A DNA stretch of 60,492 bases from an uncultured Lachnospiraceae bacterium (lineage in GTDB: Bacteria > Bacillota > Clostridia > Lachnospirales > Lachnospiraceae), in contig CAJUJG010000002.1 of NCBI GenBank assembly GCA_910586715.1, positions 11,251 through 71,742 of the forward strand, read 5' to 3'. Every line of letters begins with the position of its first letter. Position 1 is the stretch's first letter. Below the pieces are notes generated by a model. The model was not told the DNA's origin and did no database searches. It worked only from the letters and a program-made list of their open reading frames with translations. Positions 7,366-16,056 of this stretch are shown piece after piece. The position numbers and the translations under genes are program-made.

Positions 7366-9363
7366 TTACATACTGCCCATAGACGTGAACGCTGCCATAA
7401 TCTGTTTTACGCCAAGCAATACGATAGGCGCTATAAAAGCAAAACCTACCGTCAGCAATGCCGGGACCGTAGCTACCATCTTGGCAGTATTTTTCTTGGA
7501 TTCCCTCGCTTCATCCTGCAAAAGTTCATTAATAACCAACGACTGCTGCTTATCAAGCGCTATATCTTTAAACGCTTCAGATATTGATAAATCCTCAACA
7601 GCCTTCTTTAGCTTGGATATAATTCTCTTCAAATCCCTGTTCTCAACCGACATCTGCAAACGAGCTAGAGCTTCGTCCGGATCGGATGAATATTCTATCA
7701 TAGCATAACGCAATGGCGCCTTATGTACGGTAGATTCTACCATCAGCCATTGCAGAACTTTATAAACATCCATTTTTGTATTTGACAATACCAGCATAAT
7801 TGTCTGCAGCTGCATGACATCCTGCACTGCTTCGAATCTTACGAGAATTTTCCGCAAAGCCAGACTCATCTCAGGCGTAAACCATCCGATAATACCAAAT
7901 GCATAAGCGATTAGAACATAAAACCACTTAAATCCAAGGGAATTGTATATGTCCCTTTTTGTACTCATACGTTCCAACTCTTCTTCAATGGCAAGGTCGG
8001 TAATCTTCTTTACATTTGCTTTTAGCAACGCGCGCGTCTCATCTTCTGACATTTTTTCTTTAGCGGACATATATTCCAAGTCAACAGCCTTAATCTGCTC
8101 ATACTGCTGTTCCGTCATTTCCTGTGCTGATGTTGAAACAAGCGTAAACGTCCCGTAATAATTCCATATTGAAACTTTTGAGGTAATCGTAAAAATAATG
8201 CACAAAATAAAAGCAGCAACAAAAAAGACCGCTGATACAGTCATTTTCATTGTATACACATAATTTTCACTCATAGACGATATTGCACCGTTTATCTGTT
8301 TCTGCAAGCTGATTTTTGTCTTGAAATTTTTTGGTTTCAACTGCTCGACAATGTTCTTTATCCTCGGCACTCTGCTCAGATGGTCAATCACCTCAATCTT
8401 ATCAACTTCATTTACTACCGAATTTCTTGTCAGCACACTTATTACATAATAACTAATCAGTGTTGCCAGTATAACGGCAGTCTTTATAACTTTGCCATAT
8501 ATACCATTCACATACATGGCAGTTCCCGGCATCTGTTTTATCAGAAACCAGTCCACAACCGGCACTAAAATGATACCAACCATTGCTATTTTTCCAAGTG
8601 ATTTGAACGCTATACTCGTTTTTGTCATATCCCTTAAACTTGAATCCGCTTCGCGCCTCAATGTAGTCAGGGCATCCACAAAAGCTGACTTACCCTCACC
8701 ATCTCTGACATCACCTTCTTCATTACATATGTAACAAGTTGTTGCCAAAGCTCCCAATAGTCTTATCGGGTTCTGCCGTTTTAACTCCATGAGCATACCA
8801 TATCCGTCCTCTGCAGACACAATCTCATACAGCTTCTGTATCGGTCTTTCCAGATAAGCGCCACGCTCGCAATTAATGATAGCATTTGGTATGCTTTCCG
8901 TTACGGCATATGTATCGCTTATGCTTTGAATTGCATATACCATCTCCTCTATCATCTTGTGCTGCTGTTTATCTATTGCTTTATCAACCGTCATATCATA
9001 AAATATATACCCTACTAAAGCTATCAACAAAGTCAGCATAACATCCCTGTATAATATAATGCCAGCCAACGGCATGAGTATCACAACCGCACCTGACTTA
9101 GCAAACAACTTTACACTCTGTTCCTTTAACCCGTTCATGTCATAGCACATGAGGGAGGATAGACTTGTGACTATCCTCCTGAATCTCTTACGCAAAAGTA
9201 CATTATTGTAACAGAACACATATGCTTTATGATAATAAAGCTGCTGCTTAATAATCATCTGTCCGGATCTTTTCAGTTTTTGGTACTTCACTATGATTAT
9301 AGACATCGGCACAAGCAGAACTGCAACAATTCCCCAAAATATCAGGTTACTTTTTAAACTCAT
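7366..9363 (-). CDS. TadB-TadC fusion, inner-membrane platform of a Tad-type pilus
   Basis: A 665-residue membrane protein. It has a membrane helix at the N-terminus (about 8-26), two around 88-120, a soluble helical T2SSF-like domain, and two around 255-310. A second copy of the pattern follows: helix at about 375-398, a helical domain, helices at about 480-500, another T2SSF-like region and a final hydrophobic segment (ALLTVGFAFIAPIVLLG) with the Gly/Pro-rich end typical of TadC. TadB and TadC are normally two proteins of about 300 residues that form the platform driven by TadA. Here both halves are in one chain, directly after the TadA gene. High confidence in the platform role, moderate in the fusion reading. 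Confidence 0.8.
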   Translation of the reverse strand: MSLKSNLIFWGIVAVLLVPMSIIIVKYQKLKRSGQMIIKQQLYYHKAYVFCYNNVLLRKRFRRIVTSLSSLMCYDMNGLKEQSVKLFAKSGAVVILMPLAGIILYRDVMLTLLIALVGYIFYDMTVDKAIDKQQHKMIEEMVYAIQSISDTYAVTESIPNAIINCERGAYLERPIQKLYEIVSAEDGYGMLMELKRQNPIRLLGALATTCYICNEEGDVRDGEGKSAFVDALTTLRREADSSLRDMTKTSIAFKSLGKIAMVGIILVPVVDWFLIKQMPGTAMYVNGIYGKVIKTAVILATLISYYVISVLTRNSVVNEVDKIEVIDHLSRVPRIKNIVEQLKPKNFKTKISLQKQINGAISSMSENYVYTMKMTVSAVFFVAAFILCIIFTITSKVSIWNYYGTFTLVSTSAQEMTEQQYEQIKAVDLEYMSAKEKMSEDETRALLKANVKKITDLAIEEELERMSTKRDIYNSLGFKWFYVLIAYAFGIIGWFTPEMSLALRKILVRFEAVQDVMQLQTIMLVLSNTKMDVYKVLQWLMVESTVHKAPLRYAMIEYSSDPDEALARLQMSVENRDLKRIISKLKKAVEDLSISEAFKDIALDKQQSLVINELLQDEARESKKNTAKMVATVPALLTVGFAFIAPIVLLGVKQIMAAFTSMGSM

Positions 9364-9367
9364 ACCA

Positions 9368-11266
9368 TCACCTCCAGTTTTCTTTATAAAACTTTATAAA
9401 CTCCTCACGGTCCTGAGAGTTCAAACGCACCATGATATCTTTAAATCGCTCTGCACTGTACCATTCGCCCGGCTCATAAGACCTTGTTACCGGGTTAAAG
9501 ACCACAATCTTACGCGATGTAAACTTTACACGGTCAGTTGACCTTGTATAAAATTCTCTTGTCAGCATTGTCTGAGTCATCATAACCTTTGCAAGACCGT
9601 CAACGTCCTCATTCTTTAACAGTACTTTTGCTTCAGCCATGAGCTCACTTAAATCCGGATAAGCCTCAAGCTCACTCACCTTTATAATCTCAGAAATATA
9701 TTCAATGACACGCTCCCTGCGTTCCGTAAATCCCAAATGTATGTTGTGCTTTATGGCATCCAGTACCGTAGACATCGCAACAGCATGATCATGATACTCA
9801 CCGGAAGCCACCAGAGAGTTTGTAAGACCATTTATAAGTCCCCAGTCATCCTTACCGTGGTGTGAGAAAATCGTAAACGCAGAACCGACCAAGCAAAACT
9901 GTATCATACGCGCCGCAACAATATCCTCTGCAACCTCACCTACCATTGAAACCCATGAATCCGTCTTTTTAAGTAAATCCTGTAACTGCGAACTGCTGAC
10001 ATAATCCGTTGGTTTTACGGTCAGTACATTCTTAGATTTATAAATTTCCCTAAGCGCAAGCTCGAACGACATTTCGAGTATACGAATATTCTTATCATCA
10101 ATATATTCCACTGCCGCTTTCATCAGCGTTGTTTTACCCGTATTCTGCTGTCCTGTAAAAGGACATGTCTGTTCAGCCTTCATTAGAAAGTAAATAAGCT
10201 TTCCCGGAAGTTCCCAATTTTTCACGTATACTTTATTAAGCAGTGCTTCCATAGTATAAATGGATAACGTAAACTTACGGCATGAAAAGAACCATGCCTC
10301 ACCTGCGGGCGGACGTACAGCCACCCGTCTTGAACCATCATAGCCGTCCGTAACCTTATACGGTGATTTTTCAGCCATTGGCGGGGACGAACCGTAAGAT
10401 ACAAGCTGGTTTATGATTGTCCTCATTTTATTAACATTGAAAAAATCAATAAAAGAAAACAGTACCCACTTTGCATCAATTTGCACCCATACCGAATTTG
10501 TCGTTTTATATGGTATGTCATACTCCCCATCAATCTCATATCTAATAGAGCCTGACGAACCAAAGTTAAGACCGTCAAACTCAAGCCGCATAAGCGAATC
10601 GATTACCTTAAAGCCCCTGTAGTTTGAAAACTCTACCTGCGCGATAACATCAAGCATTTCAGCATAAGACACTACTTCACTTCCCTCAGGCGTTTTTGCC
10701 ACAACCTCAGCCGTAAATATAAAATCCAAAAGTTTGTAATCAAACTCCCTAATTGGTTTTTCGGAATAGCCGTTATCGACCACCCTTAAATCGGATATCT
10801 TGTAATTATCCTCCAGATACCGTATCACCCTGTTTCCGCAAACAGGCTGCAGCCTTAAAAGCAGCAGCTCCCACTTATACTGAGATTCCAAATTCAGATA
10901 ATCATCAAAGTTAATAACTTCCAAACAATCCTCCCTTGTAGGAAGTTCGCGCTGAATGACATCCCTTATAAAAGCCTTGATGACCTTGACTGCAGACGGT
11001 ATGCCATAGTAACTGTCTCTGTCTGCATCAGCCAGTCTCCTTTTGTTCCTGTAAACAGCCTCATAATTAGCGTCACTGGTCATAATCACTTCATTATCTT
11101 TTATCGCGTCCGCTATTTCATTTTTAACGACGCGCAGCAAATAATCAAGCGTCTTTTTCCCATAATCGCTGCTCTCGGGCATTTCACCCGCTCTTTTCTT
11201 AAAAATAACATAAGTCCCAATCCCTAAAATGATTAATACCACAATACCCAAAATTACTTGAACCAA
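9368..11266 (-). CDS. tadA: TadA/CpaF-like secretion ATPase
   Basis: A 632-residue protein that should power pilus assembly at the membrane. It starts at a TTG (AAAGGA upstream) and has an N-terminal membrane helix (about 4-22), unusual for TadA, which is normally soluble. A long all-helical and strand-mixed N-terminal domain leads to the ATPase core: Walker A GQQNTGKTT at 372-380, an acidic box (EMSFELALRE, about 398-407), a Walker B-like MVGEVAED at 441-448 and the His box SHHGKDD at 468-474. In this family the order Walker A, Asp box, Walker B, His box is diagnostic. The gene overlaps the TadZ-like gene by 13 bases. Confidence 0.85.
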   Translation of the reverse strand: MVQVILGIVVLIILGIGTYVIFKKRAGEMPESSDYGKKTLDYLLRVVKNEIADAIKDNEVIMTSDANYEAVYRNKRRLADADRDSYYGIPSAVKVIKAFIRDVIQRELPTREDCLEVINFDDYLNLESQYKWELLLLRLQPVCGNRVIRYLEDNYKISDLRVVDNGYSEKPIREFDYKLLDFIFTAEVVAKTPEGSEVVSYAEMLDVIAQVEFSNYRGFKVIDSLMRLEFDGLNFGSSGSIRYEIDGEYDIPYKTTNSVWVQIDAKWVLFSFIDFFNVNKMRTIINQLVSYGSSPPMAEKSPYKVTDGYDGSRRVAVRPPAGEAWFFSCRKFTLSIYTMEALLNKVYVKNWELPGKLIYFLMKAEQTCPFTGQQNTGKTTLMKAAVEYIDDKNIRILEMSFELALREIYKSKNVLTVKPTDYVSSSQLQDLLKKTDSWVSMVGEVAEDIVAARMIQFCLVGSAFTIFSHHGKDDWGLINGLTNSLVASGEYHDHAVAMSTVLDAIKHNIHLGFTERRERVIEYISEIIKVSELEAYPDLSELMAEAKVLLKNEDVDGLAKVMMTQTMLTREFYTRSTDRVKFTSRKIVVFNPVTRSYEPGEWYSAERFKDIMVRLNSQDREEFIKFYKENWR

Positions 11267-12048
11267 GTCGTATAATCCTTTATGTACTTATAAGATGGCG
11301 TATCAAATAAGTACTGCATGGTTTCCAAAAGCTTCGCCCTAAGAGGTAATACCTCCGGCTCGCAGTTGCAAATAAGCTTCGCGATATTGTTAAGATCACC
11401 CTCAAGGGAATGCTTTATCACATACGGAGTGTATGGTATAAAGATTGTCTCACGCTCATGGATACCTGCAAAATTTAACAGACGCTTGCCACTAATAGCG
11501 TCCGGTTGATATTTGGAACAGATATAACCTGTCCTTGCAACAACGTATTTGTCGTAGTTCTCCCTATATTCTTTTACAAAATTCATTGACTGACGCGACT
11601 GCTCGAACATGCATAAAATTGCATCGCATTCTTTTAAAACCGCATGATTGAAATCACTGTTAATGTCGCCCGTAACCTCCACCAAGACCAAATCAACCTT
11701 AATCTTGTTGATGGTCTTAATAAACAGCTCCTCCGAGTCCTTTTCACTCATTGCCGCCGAGAATAGGTTAAACAGGTAGACATACTCGCTACCAACTTTC
11801 ATACCATAATCCAAAATTTCTCTATTCCTAATGGTTGCCGCCTCCAACAACGCTTTATACACACCGACTGTTTTTGTTTCGGCAGCTCTCGTGTCAACAT
11901 CCACCATCTGCATTAAAGATTCCAAACTACTGGTAGAGAAGATTGCAGCATCCCTGCGCTGTGTACGCGCAAACAATGACGACAACATAACAATCAGACT
12001 GCTTTTGCCAATAGCGTCATTATTTTTTCCCATTACTGCTACTTTCAT
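11254..12048 (-). CDS. TadZ/MinD-like P-loop ATPase
   Basis: A 264-residue cytosolic protein of the MinD/ParA type. The P-loop is NNDAIGKSSL at about residues 9-18, a deviant form of KGGxGKST with the signature first Lys replaced. Further motifs are VDLVLVEVTGD (Walker B region, around 140) and CDAILCMFEQS. In Tad systems TadZ/CpaE recruits the pilus machine to its site in the cell. Position directly before tadA supports that role here. AAGGAG precedes the ATG. Its start lies inside the end of the upstream gene, which encodes a related-looking partner. Whether it hydrolyses ATP with the changed P-loop is not clear. Confidence 0.75.
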   Translation of the reverse strand: MKVAVMGKNNDAIGKSSLIVMLSSLFARTQRRDAAIFSTSSLESLMQMVDVDTRAAETKTVGVYKALLEAATIRNREILDYGMKVGSEYVYLFNLFSAAMSEKDSEELFIKTINKIKVDLVLVEVTGDINSDFNHAVLKECDAILCMFEQSRQSMNFVKEYRENYDKYVVARTGYICSKYQPDAISGKRLLNFAGIHERETIFIPYTPYVIKHSLEGDLNNIAKLICNCEPEVLPLRAKLLETMQYLFDTPSYKYIKDYTTWFK

Positions 12049-12748
12049 CTTTTCTCCTTACTACTTTATTAAATTTGTCCATTGATACAGCCAAAGTTTC
12101 TCCCAAAAATGAATAAAATACTTTTGTCAAATCCAAACCGACCTGATAAAACCTATGTTCGGCTTCTACCTGCTCTATATCGGCAAAAGTTGGAAACTTC
12201 ACTTTAAACGGTTTTATCCTGTCTTTTTTACTCGTCTCTTCCGGAACCATTGCCCTAAACTTATCAGCTGGGTCATACTCCTCCTGCGAAACTTTCACAT
12301 TAGCAGCCTTCTTCCCGGGTTTCTTACTCTCAGCTTCAGCCTTTTCTTGCTCCTTAGATCCCGAACCGTTTCCAAAATCGAGCAGAATATATTTATTCCT
12401 ATCCTCAGATTCCTGTATATCGTTTAAGTCACTCATAAACGATTCACTCTGTTTATTACCAAGAAGCACAAGACATCGATCGAAGTCAATACTGCCAACA
12501 TTATCCAGCACCACAAAATCATAATCCCCTTTTACGACACCGTATAAGCTGAAGACATCATCCGTTCCGCCCTCTTCATCCACTATGACTACCATATCCC
12601 TGAATGTCAGATACTCCGTATCATCCACCAGTCTCCTCAGCTGTCTGTTGCTTGACACAACAAGAACGGAACCAAACGGTTTTAGAGCCCACATAAGGGG
12701 GTATACTGCAACCCTGCTGTCTGTCTCACTCTTGATTGCAATCGTCAA
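12020..12748 (-). CDS. Degenerate MinD/TadZ-like partner protein
   Basis: About 242 residues from a TTG start placed 8 bases after AGGAGG; a GTG overlapping that box is less likely. Residues 1-125 have the alternating strand-helix pattern of a MinD-like or receiver-like Rossmann fold (FGSVLVVSSNRQ, MVVIVDEEG, YDFVVLDNVG, KYILLDFGNG) but no Walker A loop. A charged Lys/Glu linker (about 130-165) leads to a C-terminal segment with a conserved-looking helix. Pairing with the following TadZ-like ATPase, to which it overlaps by 29 bases, suggests a pseudo-ATPase partner. No named family is certain. Confidence 0.5.
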   Translation of the reverse strand: MTIAIKSETDSRVAVYPLMWALKPFGSVLVVSSNRQLRRLVDDTEYLTFRDMVVIVDEEGGTDDVFSLYGVVKGDYDFVVLDNVGSIDFDRCLVLLGNKQSESFMSDLNDIQESEDRNKYILLDFGNGSGSKEQEKAEAESKKPGKKAANVKVSQEEYDPADKFRAMVPEETSKKDRIKPFKVKFPTFADIEQVEAEHRFYQVGLDLTKVFYSFLGETLAVSMDKFNKVVRRKDESSSNGKK

Positions 12749-12763
12749 CGATACCACCTCCTT

Positions 12764-13765
12764 CTACTCATATGAGTACTCCATCACAGTACTGTCCAGC
12801 TCCTGCAATTCATCCGCAACGTCCTCATAACTATTTAAGTCAACTACAGAATCATCTCCGTCATCCGTTACATTACTGCTGTTTTTACTGTCTACATAAG
12901 TTTCAATCGCGGTGTTGATGCCTGAAGCCTCCTGATTTACACCACTGGACAATTTGCCGCCGTCCTCATTTTCCTCATCAATTGTTACAGCTGCAATTAA
13001 AGTGTCAATACCCACCCTAAGGTCATGATTGATGCATTCCGTTTTATCTGTTACATTATTGTCAATCATCGCAACAGCTTCCATCTCCTGCCTTATCGGA
13101 TAATTTGCAAACGTCTCATCCTGCACGCCCGGCTCAATATACTTAGTACAATATACCGCCAGTCCAATTTCACCAAACAACGCTTTGTCCCTCAAAGCAC
13201 TCTGCCATAACAACTGTTGAGCCGGCGTAAGGTATACATTAATAACATGTGAGTCTATCACCACATTCTCCACTCGTTTATGCGGAATGACAACAAACGT
13301 TTCGCCATATGGCAGAGTCATTTTTATATCTACATAATCACCAGCCCTGATGCCAAGCGGTAAGAAATCAAACACCATATCCTGCTGATACGCATTTTCA
13401 TCAAACTCGTTAGTCATCACCAAATCCGATGTCAATACAGTGCCCGGATGTACATCTACCTTGTACAGATTACCTACAATTGAATCTACATACAGAACAG
13501 TCTGGTCCGTCACGGCTGACACAGGAATTGTAAGCTCCTGAAAATCATCAGCGGAAATAACATTACCGCTAAACATATCATCTACTACCGTATACACCGT
13601 AGTCACGGGACCAATAGCGTCAATATTGCTCTGAAGCTGCGCATTCTCCTGTATATACATCTCTTTCTCTTTTGATACTTTACTGTAGTTCACATAAAAG
13701 AACACAGTCCCTGCTATTCCTGCCAGAGTCACAACGAACAGCAGTACTTTTAAAAATACTTTCAT
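12764..13765 (-). CDS. CpaB/RcpC-like SAF-domain pilus protein
   Basis: A 333-residue protein. The ATG after GGAGG is chosen; a GTG four codons upstream overlaps it. It has an N-terminal membrane helix (about 5-25) and a coiled segment. A SAF-like region follows, with the pattern VVDDMFSGNVISADDFQELTI then a strand pair and GTVLTSDLV, followed by a second domain with LPLGIRAGDYVDI, the hallmark of CpaB (LxxGxRAxxV). The C-terminal 80 residues are acidic and disordered. CpaB/RcpC is part of the Tad secretion path outside the membrane. Here no secretin is present, as expected for a Gram-positive host. First gene of the Tad block in transcription order apart from the small gene at 13777. Confidence 0.7.
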   Translation of the reverse strand: MKVFLKVLLFVVTLAGIAGTVFFYVNYSKVSKEKEMYIQENAQLQSNIDAIGPVTTVYTVVDDMFSGNVISADDFQELTIPVSAVTDQTVLYVDSIVGNLYKVDVHPGTVLTSDLVMTNEFDENAYQQDMVFDFLPLGIRAGDYVDIKMTLPYGETFVVIPHKRVENVVIDSHVINVYLTPAQQLLWQSALRDKALFGEIGLAVYCTKYIEPGVQDETFANYPIRQEMEAVAMIDNNVTDKTECINHDLRVGIDTLIAAVTIDEENEDGGKLSSGVNQEASGINTAIETYVDSKNSSNVTDDGDDSVVDLNSYEDVADELQELDSTVMEYSYE

Positions 13766-13776
13766 ATACACCTCCA

Positions 13777-13932
13777 CTAAGTTCTTAGTAACATCAATAA
13801 AATCATAATCACTACAATCGTATAGCCAATCACCCCCTTAAATTGAATCCTGCGTGCATGTAACAGATTTACTATTACCATTGCAAGTATTACAACCAAC
13901 ACAGCCGACCCTAAATAATTCAAGACAACCAC
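13777..13932 (-). CDS. Small two-TM protein (51 residues)
   Basis: A short frame with GAGG 7 bases before a GTG start, ending in TAG 12 bases before the start of the CpaB-like gene. The product is two hydrophobic helices (about 6-24 and 33-49) joined by a short basic loop with Arg-Arg. It fills the whole gap between the RuvC-like and CpaB-like genes, which supports it being real. Similar mini-membrane genes occur at 22861 and 38488. Function unknown. Confidence 0.5.
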   Translation of the reverse strand: MVVLNYLGSAVLVVILAMVIVNLLHARRIQFKGVIGYTIVVIMILLMLLRT

Positions 13933-13941
13933 ACCACCACC

Positions 13942-14805
13942 TCACTTACCACATAGAACTATAAGCTTCAAATTATCTTCCCTATGCTTAAAAGCACCGG
14001 AACAATATCCATAAATGTCTTCAAAACGCAGATCCGCAGTCCTTACAACGGATACTGCCGCCTTACTTCTGCCAATAACATTTGCCATTACATCCGCATT
14101 TTGTTTTAAGTTAAGACTGCTGTTATACTCAAACAATTGCGCAGCCGTCAAATCCATGTTACAGCTTTCTGACATAAGAAACATCCTGTATGGTATTTTT
14201 GGGGTCTCGATTTCCCTTATTTTGTATGCTTGTACTATACCCTTCTTACTGCAAAGATATTTTAAAATACATATACTGTCTGTTGCATCATCCGTATAAT
14301 TCCCATACTTGGAACCCGTGGACCGAAAATACTCCAGTGAACCTTTCTTTATATCTCTCGATCTGAACTGCTCAGGAAGTACGGCATGTTTCCATTCCCA
14401 ATTGTTTATGAGCTCCGGCGTTATACCAAAAGTCTCCTGAAAAAAGAATATAAAGGACATAAATACTGCCGTTATTTTAAAACGTGACGTATGTACCGTA
14501 ATCCCACTTTCTTTTTGCCCGTTATTTTTTGTTATAATGTCCTCTATACCGACCGCTGCTACATGCGCGCCACCAAAAATACTCCGAAGCGCCTGCCTTT
14601 GTTTTTCGCAAAGCTTAAGTACAGCTTCTTCCGTCGTACCATCGCCTGAACCATTAAGTTCTATTATATCAATAAGCTTTCCCGTCTCATCACCGACAGC
14701 TAACGCAGAATTTGTTTTAGACGAATCAATACCTATGGTAATTTCCCTTCCGCTGTATCGAGAAAGTACTACATTTGTTACATTATTATTTACGCTTATG
14801 ACCAC
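13942..14805 (-). CDS. RuvC-like (RNase H fold) nuclease
   Basis: A 287-residue protein with the catalytic layout of RuvC-type resolvases. It has IGIDSSKTNSALAV (Asp27) on the first strand, AVGIEDII (Glu88) on the fourth, and YTDDATDSICIL (Asp172/173 and Asp176) near the end of the domain. RuvC-type enzymes cut Holliday junctions or branched DNA with two metal ions. It is longer than RuvC (about 170 residues); the extra C-terminal 100 residues are unassigned. GTG start with GGAGGA upstream. Its neighbours (LexA-like HTH, primase zinc finger, helicase) fit a role in element replication or resolution. Confidence 0.7.
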   Translation of the reverse strand: MVISVNNNVTNVVLSRYSGREITIGIDSSKTNSALAVGDETGKLIDIIELNGSGDGTTEEAVLKLCEKQRQALRSIFGGAHVAAVGIEDIITKNNGQKESGITVHTSRFKITAVFMSFIFFFQETFGITPELINNWEWKHAVLPEQFRSRDIKKGSLEYFRSTGSKYGNYTDDATDSICILKYLCSKKGIVQAYKIREIETPKIPYRMFLMSESCNMDLTAAQLFEYNSSLNLKQNADVMANVIGRSKAAVSVVRTADLRFEDIYGYCSGAFKHREDNLKLIVLCGK

Positions 14806-14808
14806 TTT

Positions 14809-15045
14809 TTAGTCCTCCACCATTCGCATCCCCCTGACAACTATCGTTCTTGGTTTTTTCTTCTGCCGCCTGATGTACTCCTTCTGTTCAAACTCAATCA
14901 AAGCCTTATACACCATATACTTAGAATTGTAGGTATTATCCGCGATTTCTTTATGTGACGGTGAATATCCTCTTAGCTTAATGAATTTCTTGACATAAGC
15001 CAACATTACTTCCGCATTGTTACTCAATTTCTGATTATTATACAT
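14809..15045 (-). CDS. LexA-type winged-helix DNA-binding protein lacking the peptidase domain
   Basis: A 78-residue protein that matches the N-terminal winged helix of LexA. It has a first helix (AEVMLAYVKKFIKLRG), then the family pattern GYSPSHKEIA, the recognition helix (KYMVYKALIEFEQKEYIRR) and the wing KKPRTIVVRG. LexA has about 200 residues with an S24 self-cleaving domain; that domain is absent here, so this cannot respond to RecA by self-cleavage. It may repress or activate element genes. It stops 4 bases before the GTG of the RuvC-like gene. AGG-rich site precedes the ATG. Confidence 0.75.
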   Translation of the reverse strand: MYNNQKLSNNAEVMLAYVKKFIKLRGYSPSHKEIADNTYNSKYMVYKALIEFEQKEYIRRQKKKPRTIVVRGMRMVED

Positions 15046-15074
15046 ACTTATCTTCCTCCATACTTAAAAAGAGG

Positions 15075-15563
15075 CTAGACGCTCTGCTGCGTTCTACCCC
15101 CTTCCCATTTACTTACCAAATCTTTTATATCCAGTATTTCAACAGGGTACTTAGACATAACATAATCCAATTCCAGCCATCTCTCGATACAATTAGCCAG
15201 CAGCAGGGCTTTCAATCTGACAACGTTGTCTTCCACTACGTTATCCCTCACTAACTCCCTGTCAATTTCCGCTGTCTTGGTCTTTCTCATCAATACTCCA
15301 TATAGCTCACACAGCGACTTCTCGGCTTCTTTCCTTGTACACAGTTTATAATTCTTTCTATGTAACTCGATAAGGTCGCCTCCACAATGACAACCGCCAA
15401 AACATCTCCATACTCCTTTATCCCTTGAGTAAGAAAATGACGGAGTATCTTCCTTATGAAAAGGACAGCATTGCTTAGGTGTCTGATCAAGATCAACAGA
15501 ACTGTCAATAAACTCTTTATAATATTCCGGTATCGTAGGCAACTTTCCCATTATTCTCTGCAT
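15075..15563 (-). CDS. DnaG-type primase zinc-finger protein (CHC2 domain only)
   Basis: A 162-residue protein carrying the primase zinc-binding domain. It has CCPFHKEDTPSFSYS at 32-46 (family pattern CPFHxExxPSF), then VWRCFGGCHCGG at 51-62 with the second Cys pair slightly widened against the usual CFGC, and the following helix DLIELHRK. No TOPRIM catalytic domain is present, so it cannot make primers alone. It may load or guide a primase, or bind single-stranded DNA. The upstream and downstream genes are unknown proteins and a LexA-like factor, and a DnaB-like helicase lies three genes upstream. Start overlaps the upstream stop region. Confidence 0.75.
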   Translation of the reverse strand: MQRIMGKLPTIPEYYKEFIDSSVDLDQTPKQCCPFHKEDTPSFSYSRDKGVWRCFGGCHCGGDLIELHRKNYKLCTRKEAEKSLCELYGVLMRKTKTAEIDRELVRDNVVEDNVVRLKALLLANCIERWLELDYVMSKYPVEILDIKDLVSKWEGGRTQQSV

Positions 15564-15570
15564 TTAACAT

Positions 15571-16056
15571 CTACTCGCTCTCACACATGCTAAAAGTGCC
15601 GTCTTTTTCAAGTTCTGCAAGAACAATCCTCATATGCTTTACAATAGCAACTGCTTTGCTTTTTACAGACGGCTCAACATCTGACTCACCTAACGCCATT
15701 GCAAACATAGCATATAACGTATTCGCCAATCCCAATGTCAATGCATCATAAGCATCACTATTCATATTTTCTCCGGAAAACTTTAAGGTAACGCTCTCAC
15801 TGTTAAGCATAGGAAAGACAAACTGGAATACCATGTTATCCGGACCAAACATCTCCGGATTATCCTGAATGGTGTTCAGTATTTTCTTTGCCATTACAAT
15901 GCCGCCCTCTTTAACAATGTCGTCTTCAATCACAACACAGTTTTTAGGATACTCGCTGCGATCATTTTTTAAACGTTTCACATGTACTGTACACAAACAC
16001 TTACTTTTATCTTCCTTTGATACAAGTCTGCCGCCCTTACACTCATACTTACTCAT
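15571..16056 (-). CDS. Unknown soluble protein
   Basis: About 161 residues from the ATG preceded by AGGAGG; two codons upstream a GTG overlaps that site. The N-terminal 25 residues have Cys at several places (YECKGGRL, KCLCTVHVK). A strand-rich part follows (VVIEDDIVKEGGIVMAKK), then LKFSGE and a helical C-terminus with small residues. This reads like a compact alpha/beta protein; no family is recognised. It overlaps the stop of the gene upstream by 8 bases and precedes the primase zinc-finger gene, so a role in DNA metabolism is possible but not shown. Confidence 0.5.
   Translation of the reverse strand: MSKYECKGGRLVSKEDKSKCLCTVHVKRLKNDRSEYPKNCVVIEDDIVKEGGIVMAKKILNTIQDNPEMFGPDNMVFQFVFPMLNSESVTLKFSGENMNSDAYDALTLGLANTLYAMFAMALGESDVEPSVKSKAVAIVKHMRIVLAELEKDGTFSMCESE

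Noticed and set aside
7277..7708. Plus-strand frame of 143 codons
   Set aside because: It lies opposite the TadB-TadC fusion and the OB-fold gene, has no ribosome site, and its Ser/Ile/Leu-rich composition is that of an antisense shadow.
12020..12757. Start at the GTG overlapping AGGAGG
   Set aside because: The start would overlap the ribosome site; the TTG eight bases after the box fits better. The same logic was applied at 16519, 6735, 13765, 22827 and 24526.
13777..13932. Prepilin peptidase role for the small two-TM protein
   Set aside because: It has only 51 residues and none of the conserved aspartates of TadV/CpaA enzymes.
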